From positions 1-10,881 of the forward strand of contig DUTZ01000359.1 of assembly GCA_012841845.1 (NCBI GenBank): 10,881 nt of DNA, written 5' to 3'. Each line of letters starts with the position of its first letter. Position 1 is the first letter of the stretch. Origin of the DNA: Actinomycetales bacterium. Lineage in GTDB: Bacteria; Actinomycetota; Actinomycetes; Mycobacteriales; Mycobacteriaceae. The position numbers and the translations under genes are program-made. Shown here one piece after another: positions 6,346-10,881 of the stretch. The notes below the pieces were generated by a model that was not told where the DNA came from, searched no databases, and saw only the letters and a list, made by a program, of their open reading frames with translations.

Positions 6346-8453
6346 GAGTCCTCCCCTCGGGCGGCCGCGAGGGATTCGCGGGCGGCGGCGACCACCGCGT
6401 CGGCGGTGATCCCGAACTCGGTGAACAGGGTCTGGAACGGCGCCGAGGCACCGAAGTGCTCGAGCGAGACGGCGCGGCCGGCGTCGCCGAGGAAGCGGTA
6501 CCACGGCATCGCGATGCCGGCCTCGACGCTCACCCGGGCCCGCACGGAGCGGGGGAGCACGGACTCGCGGTACTCGGCGTCCTGCTGGTCGAAGAACTCG
6601 ACGCACGGCATCGACACGACCCGGGTCGGCACGCCCTCGGCCTCGAGCGCCTCGCGCGCCTCGACGGCGAGCTGCACCTCGGAGCCGGTGCCCATGAGGA
6701 TCAGCTCGGGGGTTCCGGTGGAGGCCTCGGCGAGCACGTAGCCGCCGCGCTCGACGCCCTCGCGGGCCTTCTCCGCGGTGCCCTCGAGCACCGGGACGTT
6801 CTGGCGGGTCAGGCACAGGCCCTTGGGGCCGTCGAGCGCCATGAGCATCGCGCGCCACGCGGCGGCGGTCTCGTTGGCGTCGGCGGGCCGGAGCATGGCC
6901 AGGTTCGGGATGGCGCGCAGCGCGGCGAGCTGCTCGACCGGTTGGTGCGTGGGGCCGTCCTCGCCGAGGCCGATCGAGTCGTGCGTCCACACGTAGTAGG
7001 CGTTGCTGCCCTGCAGGGCCGCGAGCCGGACCGCGGGGCGCATGTACTCGCTGAAGATGAGGAACGTGCCGCCGTACGGGCGGGTCGGGCCGTGGAGGGC
7101 GATCCCGTTGAGGATCGCGCCCATCGCGTGCTCGCGGATGCCGAAGTGGAGGTTGCGGCCGTAGGGGGACGCGGTCCACATGTCGGTCGAGATCGAGGCC
7201 GGGCCGAACGAGTCGGCGCCCTTGATGGGCGTGTTGTTGGACTCGGCCAGGTCCGCGGAGCCGCCCCACAGCTCGGGCAGGGTCTTGCCGAGGGCCTGGA
7301 TGACTTCCGCCGAGGCCTTGCGGGTGGCCACGCCCTTCGCGTCCGCCTCCCACGTCGGCAGCTCGGCGTCCCAGCCCTCGGGCAGGTCGCCGGCGTACAG
7401 GCGGTCGTAGAGCTTCTTGCCCTCCGGGTTGGCCTCGGCCCACGCGTGGAACATGTCGCTCCACTGGGCGTGGACCCGGGCCCCCCGGTCACGGGCACCC
7501 CGGGTGTGGGCGATCACCTCGTCGTCGACGGTGAACGGCTCCGTGCCGCCCATCCCGACGGCCTCCTTGACCGCGTCGACCTCGTCCTGGCCGAGCGCCG
7601 CGCCGTGGGAGGCGCCGGTGTTCATCTTGGTGGGGGCCGGGTAGGCGATGACGGTGCGCAGCACGATGAGCGACGGCTTGTCGGTCACCGCGCGGGCGTC
7701 GGCGATCGCCTCCTCGATCGCGGCCACGTCCTCGCCGCCGTTGACGGTCTGGACGTGCCAGCCGTACGCCTCGTAGCGCGCGGCGACGTCCTCGGTGAAG
7801 GCGATCTGGGTGTCGTCCTCGATCGAGATCTTGTTGTCGTCGTAGACGGCGATGAGGTTGCCGAGCTGCTGCGTGCCGGCGAGCGACGACGCCTCCGCCG
7901 TCACCCCCTCCTGGAGGTCGCCGTCCGAGGCGATGACGTAGACGAAGTGGTCGAACGGGCTCTTGCCGTACGGGGTGTCCGGGTCGAACAGGCCGCGCTC
8001 GTAGCGGGCGGCCATGGCCATGCCCACCGCCGAGGCGAGGCCCTGGCCGAGCGGGCCCGTGGTGATCTCGACGCCGTCGGTGTGGTTCCACTCCGGGTGG
8101 CCGGGGGTCTTGGAGCCCCACGTCCGCAGGGCCTTGAGGTCCTCGATCTCGAGCCCGAACCCGGCGAGGTAGAGCTGGATGTACTGGGTGAGCGAGGAGT
8201 GCCCGCAGGACAGGACGAACCGGTCGCGGCCCACCCACTTGGGGTCCGCCGGGTCGAGCCGCATGACGCGCTGGTACAGCGTGTAGGCCAGGGGCGCCAG
8301 GCTCATGGCGGTACCGGGGTGGCCGCTGCCGCAGTTCTGGACCGCCTCGGCGGCGAGAACACGGGCGGTGTCGACGGCCCGGGTGTCCAGGTCCGTCCAG
8401 TCCGAGGGGTGGCGGGCGGTGGTGAGCTCGGTGATCTCCGACGCGCTGGTCAC
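6342..8453 (-). CDS. tkt: Transketolase
   Basis: Transketolase uses thiamine diphosphate to transfer two-carbon units between sugar phosphates, linking pentose phosphates with glycolysis. The 703-residue product shows GSGHPG near 42-47 (His45), CGHSS at 83-87, the cofactor motif SDGDLQEG at 176-183 ending near Asn207 in YDDNKIS, the catalytic glutamate Glu441 in IREHAMG, and [14 protein letters not shown] at 497-510. An open frame extends upstream to 8681, but I place the start at the GTG at 8453: it is preceded at seven bases by GGGAGA (complement of 8461-8466), and the protein then begins [10 protein letters not shown], a normal distance before the first conserved helix. It leads the operon, with a palindrome overlapping its probable -10 box. 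Its stop overlaps the tal start by four bases. Confidence 0.97.
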   Translation of the reverse strand: MTSASEITELTTARHPSDWTDLDTRAVDTARVLAAEAVQNCGSGHPGTAMSLAPLAYTLYQRVMRLDPADPKWVGRDRFVLSCGHSSLTQYIQLYLAGFGLEIEDLKALRTWGSKTPGHPEWNHTDGVEITTGPLGQGLASAVGMAMAARYERGLFDPDTPYGKSPFDHFVYVIASDGDLQEGVTAEASSLAGTQQLGNLIAVYDDNKISIEDDTQIAFTEDVAARYEAYGWHVQTVNGGEDVAAIEEAIADARAVTDKPSLIVLRTVIAYPAPTKMNTGASHGAALGQDEVDAVKEAVGMGGTEPFTVDDEVIAHTRGARDRGARVHAQWSDMFHAWAEANPEGKKLYDRLYAGDLPEGWDAELPTWEADAKGVATRKASAEVIQALGKTLPELWGGSADLAESNNTPIKGADSFGPASISTDMWTASPYGRNLHFGIREHAMGAILNGIALHGPTRPYGGTFLIFSEYMRPAVRLAALQGSNAYYVWTHDSIGLGEDGPTHQPVEQLAALRAIPNLAMLRPADANETAAAWRAMLMALDGPKGLCLTRQNVPVLEGTAEKAREGVERGGYVLAEASTGTPELILMGTGSEVQLAVEAREALEAEGVPTRVVSMPCVEFFDQQDAEYRESVLPRSVRARVSVEAGIAMPWYRFLGDAGRAVSLEHFGASAPFQTLFTEFGITADAVVAAARESLAAARGEDS

Positions 8454-8460
8454 AGGTGGG

Positions 8461-8466
8461 TCTCCC
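8461..8466 (-). promoter_or_regulatory. Ribosome binding site that decides the tkt start
   Basis: On the minus strand GGGAGA lies seven bases before the GTG at 8453. It supports a 703-residue transketolase over the longer open frame, whose extra N-terminal residues would be translated from palindromic promoter sequence. Confidence 0.6.
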
Positions 8467-8480
8467 GGGTCGAGTGTGCG

Positions 8481-8494
8481 GCGCGGATCCGCGC
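8481..8494. repeat. Perfect 14-base palindrome in the tkt leader
   Basis: GCGCGGATCCGCGC equals its own complement. It lies between the probable tkt transcription start (near 8502) and the tkt ribosome site, so it could be a dimer-binding site or, in RNA, a five-pair hairpin with a GAUC loop that influences access to the ribosome site. In such GC-rich DNA a chance palindrome is possible. Confidence 0.45.
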
Positions 8495-8504
8495 GCGTGT
8501 CGTC

Positions 8505-8520
8505 GACCACCTTAGTGGTC
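8505..8520 (-). promoter_or_regulatory. Probable tkt -10 box embedded in a perfect inverted repeat (candidate operator)
   Basis: GACCAC, CTTA, GTGGTC forms a perfect inverted repeat with 6-base arms. Read on the minus strand its centre contains TAAGGT (complement of 8509-8514), a TANNNT -10 match that would start tkt transcription near 8502 with a leader of about 49 bases. A regulator bound to the repeat would cover the -10, the expected geometry of a repressor site. No clear TTGACA -35 is visible. The regulator cannot be named from the sequence. Confidence 0.45.
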
Positions 8521-8582
8521 ACCGGCGATCGGGGTCGGGCGGTCCCCGCCCCCGCCTTTTCGCGGGCGTCAGTGGGGAGACG

Positions 8583-8588
8583 TAGGAT
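8583..8588 (+). promoter_or_regulatory. Probable -10 box for ctaB
   Basis: TAGGAT is a good -10 match on the plus strand and would start transcription near 8595, leaving a leader of about 46 bases with the ribosome site AGGAG at 8631-8635. The -35 region is not recognisable; a weak hairpin (CCCGC 8551-8555 with GCGGG 8562-8566) lies there. Confidence 0.45.
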
Positions 8589-8640
8589 CGGCGGGTAAGG
8601 CGCGACGAGTGTGACGCGACATCTGCGATGAGGAGTTCCG

Positions 8641-9663
8641 GTGCACGATTCCACCCCGACCCGGAGTGGGGGGGCTTCCACCTCCGCTCATGAGGACTCG
8701 GGGCGGGCGGGCGCGGCCCCCGTCGATGCGGGGCGGAGCCGGCCGCTGGACGTGGTGATGGCCTACATCGCCCTCACCAAGCCGCGCGTCATCGAGTTGC
8801 TCCTCGTGGCCGCGATCCCGGCTCTCCTGCAGGCCGACCGCGGTTCGGTGCACCTCGGGCTCATCCTGCTGACCCTGGTCGGCGGGTGGATGGGCGCGGC
8901 CAGCGCCAACACCTTCAACATGGTCGTGGACTACGACATCGACCAGGTGATGAAGCGCACCGAGCGCCGTCCGCTCGCCCGGCACGCCGTGACCCGCCGC
9001 GCCGCGCTGATCTTCGGCCTCGTCCTGGGCGCGGGGAGCATGCTGTGGCTCGGCCTGCTGGCGAAAAGCTGGCTCGCCGCCTTCTTCATCCTGCTGACGA
9101 TCCTGTTCTACGTGTTCGTCTACACCATGTTCCTCAAGCGCCGGACCGCGCAGAACGTGGTGTGGGGCGGCGCCGCCGGCTGCATGCCGGTGCTCGTGTC
9201 GTGGGCCGTGATCACGGACAACGTCGACGCGGCGACGGGCGCGTGGTGGCAGGCGATCGTCCTGTTCCTCATCATCTTCTTCTGGACGCCGCCCCACACG
9301 TGGGCGCTCGCGATGCGCTACAAGGACGACTACGAGGCGGCCGGCGTCCCGATGCTGCCCGTCGTGATGTCCCCCGAGGGCGTCACGCGTCGGATCACCA
9401 TCTACACGTGGGTCACCGTCCTGTGCACCCTCGCCCTGCTTCCCGCCGCCGGGTGGGTCTACGCCGCCGGGGCGATCGGCTTCGGCGCGTGGTTCATCGT
9501 CATGGCCCACCGCCTCGAGGCGGGCGTCCGCCGGGGCGTCGAGGTCAAGCCGCTCAAGCTGTTCATCCTGTCGAACAACTACCTCGCCGGCGTGTTCGTG
9601 GCGCTCTCCGTGGACGCGGTGCTGGGCCTGCAGACCCTGTCGGAGATGACGACCCTGTTCTGA
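8641..9663 (+). CDS. ctaB: Protoheme IX farnesyltransferase (heme O synthase)
   Basis: This membrane enzyme attaches a farnesyl group to heme B to make heme O, the precursor of the heme A used by cytochrome aa3 oxidase. The 340-residue product is a UbiA-family prenyltransferase. It has the first Asp-rich motif N93xxxD97xxxD101, followed by KRTERRPLA, and a second at [16 protein letters not shown] (227-242); [10 protein letters not shown] at 46-55 is the family's typical opening. Eight or nine hydrophobic segments follow an N-terminal, hydrophilic tail of about 35 residues rich in Gly, Ser and Ala. The GTG at 8641 is supported by AGGAG at 8631-8635, five bases upstream. It is divergent from tkt, the same arrangement as in Mycobacterium and Corynebacterium, and convergent with qor. 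Confidence 0.96.
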   Translation: MHDSTPTRSGGASTSAHEDSGRAGAAPVDAGRSRPLDVVMAYIALTKPRVIELLLVAAIPALLQADRGSVHLGLILLTLVGGWMGAASANTFNMVVDYDIDQVMKRTERRPLARHAVTRRAALIFGLVLGAGSMLWLGLLAKSWLAAFFILLTILFYVFVYTMFLKRRTAQNVVWGGAAGCMPVLVSWAVITDNVDAATGAWWQAIVLFLIIFFWTPPHTWALAMRYKDDYEAAGVPMLPVVMSPEGVTRRITIYTWVTVLCTLALLPAAGWVYAAGAIGFGAWFIVMAHRLEAGVRRGVEVKPLKLFILSNNYLAGVFVALSVDAVLGLQTLSEMTTLF

Positions 9664-9669
9664 TCCGGG

Positions 9670-9694
9670 CCCACCGCTCCCGTCAGCGCGTGGG
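9670..9694. terminator. Hairpin at the ctaB/qor convergent junction
   Basis: CCCAC (9670-9674) and CGC (9675-9677) pair with GCG (9686-9688) and GTGGG (9690-9694), with one bulged base and an eight-base loop. It spans the 19-base gap and the last codons of qor, so it could help end both transcripts. There is no T tract. Confidence 0.35.
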
Positions 9695-10651
9695 GTCGAG
9701 CGTCACCGAACCGGTGGTCTCCCGCGACTGCAGCGCCCGGTGGGCGTCGGCGGCCTCGGACAGCCCGAACGTGGCGCCGACGCTGAGGCGGAGCGTCCCG
9801 TCGAGCAGCGCTCCCAGCACCTCGGAGGCCCGGTCCCGGAACTCCTCGGTCGTGGCGATGTGGTCGGCGAGCGTGGGCCGGGTGAGGAACACCGACCCCG
9901 CGGCGTTGAGCCGCTGGGGGTCGACGGGCGGGACGGGGCCGCTCGCCGCGCCGAACAGCACGAGGGTGCCGCGCCGGCGCAGGGAGTCCAGGCTCGCGTC
10001 GAAGGTGTCCCGGCCCACGCCGTCGAAGACCGCCGCCACCCCGCCGTCGGAGAGCTCCCGCACCCGCTCCGGCGTGGCCTCCTCGTACCGCAGGACGTGC
10101 TCGGCGCCGAGGTCGCGGCACAGCCGCGCCTTCTCCTCGGTGGACGTCGTGGTGATCACCCGCAGGTCCCGCGCCGTGGCCATCTGGATGAGCAGCTGGC
10201 CTACGCCGCCGGCGCCGGCGGTGACGAGGACGGCGTCGCCCGGCTCCGCCCGGTGGGTGTCGGTGACGAGGTAGTGCGCGGTGAGGCCCTGCAGGAGCAT
10301 GGATGCGGCCACCTCGTCGGCCACGCCGTCGGGCACCGCGACGAGCTTGTCCGCGGGGACCGCGACGTACTGCGCGTAGGAGCCGGGTCCCTGGCACCAG
10401 GCGACCCGGTCGCCGACGACGAGGTCGCGCGTCCCCTCACCGAGTTCCTCGACGACGCCCGCCCCCTCGCTGCCCGGGACGAACGGCAGGTCCGCGGCGT
10501 AGTCGCCCTCGCGGAAGTACGTGTCGATGTAGTTGACGCCGATCGCCGTGGTCCTCACCAGGACCTCGCCCGGGCCCGGCGAGGGGACCTCGCGGTCGAC
10601 CGGGGTGAGGACGTCGGGGCCGCCGTGTCGGGTGATCTCGATGGCACGCAT
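9683..10651 (-). CDS. qor: Zinc-free NADPH:quinone oxidoreductase (MDR superfamily)
   Basis: The 322-residue product belongs to the quinone oxidoreductase (zeta-crystallin-like) branch of the medium-chain dehydrogenases and should reduce quinones with NADPH in the cytosol. It opens MRAIEITRHGGPDVL, has GVNYIDTYFREG at 38-49, PFVPGSEGAGVVEELG at 56-71, the dinucleotide loop AGAGGVG at 145-151 and FDGVGRDTFD at 209-218; zinc-ligand cysteines and histidines of the alcohol dehydrogenase branch are absent. The frame allows a GTG at 10657, but I prefer the ATG at 10651: a -10-like GATACT lies seven bases upstream (leaderless geometry) and the protein then begins as its relatives do. A qor gene near ctaB is also found in Mycobacterium. 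Its physiological substrate is not shown by the sequence. Confidence 0.92.
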   Translation of the reverse strand: MRAIEITRHGGPDVLTPVDREVPSPGPGEVLVRTTAIGVNYIDTYFREGDYAADLPFVPGSEGAGVVEELGEGTRDLVVGDRVAWCQGPGSYAQYVAVPADKLVAVPDGVADEVAASMLLQGLTAHYLVTDTHRAEPGDAVLVTAGAGGVGQLLIQMATARDLRVITTTSTEEKARLCRDLGAEHVLRYEEATPERVRELSDGGVAAVFDGVGRDTFDASLDSLRRRGTLVLFGAASGPVPPVDPQRLNAAGSVFLTRPTLADHIATTEEFRDRASEVLGALLDGTLRLSVGATFGLSEAADAHRALQSRETTGSVTLDPTR

Positions 10652-10658
10652 GGGCACC

Positions 10659-10664
10659 AGTATC
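10659..10664 (-). promoter_or_regulatory. Probable -10 box for a leaderless qor transcript
   Basis: On the minus strand GATACT ends seven bases before the ATG at 10651, so transcription would begin at that codon. No Shine-Dalgarno is seen upstream of either possible start. This is the main reason for preferring 10651 over the GTG at 10657. Confidence 0.4.
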
Positions 10665-10753
10665 CGCGTCCCGGCCGGCTCCCGCAGCGCCGATTCCGGG
10701 GGCGGACGGTGACGAGGTCGGGAGCGCCGCCCGGGCGTGGGCGGTGGAGGCGA

Positions 10754-10759
10754 TAGGCT
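10754..10759 (+). promoter_or_regulatory. Probable -10 box for a leaderless gene at 10766
   Basis: TAGGCT (TANNNT) is followed by six bases (accccc) and then ATG, placing the transcription start at or next to the start codon. No -35 match is evident. With the qor promoter it makes 10652-10765 a divergent promoter region. Confidence 0.42.
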
Positions 10760-10765
10760 ACCCCC

Positions 10766-10881
10766 ATGAGCCTGCAGATCCTTTCCCAGTACGCCGGGGG
10801 ACCGCGAGTCCGGGCGACCGGCTGGCCGGCCGTGACGACGAGCGGATCCGGCGCCGCCCCCGCGCCCGCGGAGACGCCGGC
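10766..10881 (+). CDS. Unidentified protein, N-terminal fragment (cut by window edge)
   Basis: An ATG at 10766 opens a frame that stays open for 38 codons to the right edge, beginning MSLQILSQYAGGPRVRATGW and then becoming rich in Ala, Pro, Gly, Ser and Thr. There is no Shine-Dalgarno, but TAGGCT at 10754-10759 fits a leaderless start. The visible part is hydrophilic, without a signal peptide or a recognisable domain. In related genomes this neighbourhood holds heme A synthase (ctaA) and ABC transporter genes, so a membrane protein with a disordered N-terminal tail is possible, but nothing in these residues proves it. Confidence 0.5.
   Translation, partial: MSLQILSQYAGGPRVRATGWPAVTTSGSGAAPAPAETP

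Noticed and set aside
8551..8566. CCCGC/GCGGG hairpin with a T-rich loop upstream of ctaB as a terminator
   Set aside because: Only five base pairs, no gene ends nearby on either strand, and the Ts are in the loop.
8612..8630. TGTGA in the ctaB leader as a GlxR/CRP site
   Set aside because: The second half-site (TCACA) is missing at the required spacing.
8454..8681. Upstream extension of tkt to 8681
   Set aside because: It would read through the tkt promoter palindromes and past the ctaB start region. The GTG at 8453 has a well-placed GGGAGA and gives the normal transketolase N-terminus.

Overview
The window looks like chromosome of a high-GC actinobacterium in the order Mycobacteriales (Corynebacteriales), perhaps a Dietzia- or Rhodococcus-like genus. 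The reasons are the very GC-rich DNA, frequent GTG starts, leaderless-looking starts behind TANNNT -10 boxes, and above all the gene order ctaB / tkt-tal-zwf-opcA-pgl. That block is a conserved landmark in Mycobacterium and Corynebacterium, and OpcA is itself an actinobacterial/cyanobacterial partner of glucose-6-phosphate dehydrogenase. Genus assignment is inference.

Layout, left to right. Positions 1-70 (minus) hold the first 23 codons of a gene I read as pgl (6-phosphogluconolactonase), running off the left edge. A 141-base divergent gap (71-211) carries a PHO-box-like element and a leaderless promoter. A plus-strand operon follows (212-2734): a Na+/phosphate cotransporter, an 85-residue coiled-coil protein, and a PstS/SphX-like phosphate-binding lipoprotein. 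A strong hairpin (2736-2777) separates it from a convergent minus-strand operon (8453 down to 2778) that reads tkt, tal, zwf, opcA, with each junction a 4-base stop/start overlap. A 187-base divergent gap (8454-8640) holds two palindromes and the promoters of tkt and of plus-strand ctaB (heme O synthase, 8641-9663). ctaB converges on a minus-strand zinc-free quinone oxidoreductase (9683-10651). A leaderless-looking plus-strand gene begins at 10766 and is cut by the right edge.

How the genes work together. tkt, tal, zwf and opcA (with pgl) are the enzymes of the pentose phosphate pathway. Zwf-OpcA makes NADPH and 6-phosphogluconolactone, Pgl hydrolyses it, and Tkt/Tal recycle pentoses. ctaB makes heme O on the way to the heme A of cytochrome aa3.

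The unusual part is the phosphate cassette at 212-2734. It sits exactly between opcA and pgl, which are normally adjacent. It pairs a secondary Na+/Pi transporter with a periplasmic-type phosphate-binding lipoprotein and no PstC/PstA/PstB in view, and is preceded by GTTCAC direct repeats spaced by two 11-base units, the signature of actinobacterial phosphate-regulator (PhoP/RegX3) sites. I propose it as a phosphate-starvation-induced, binding-protein-assisted Na+/Pi uptake unit. The gene identities are well supported; the cooperation is hypothesis. No RNA genes, mobile elements or CRISPR arrays were seen, and no gap exceeds 300 bases.
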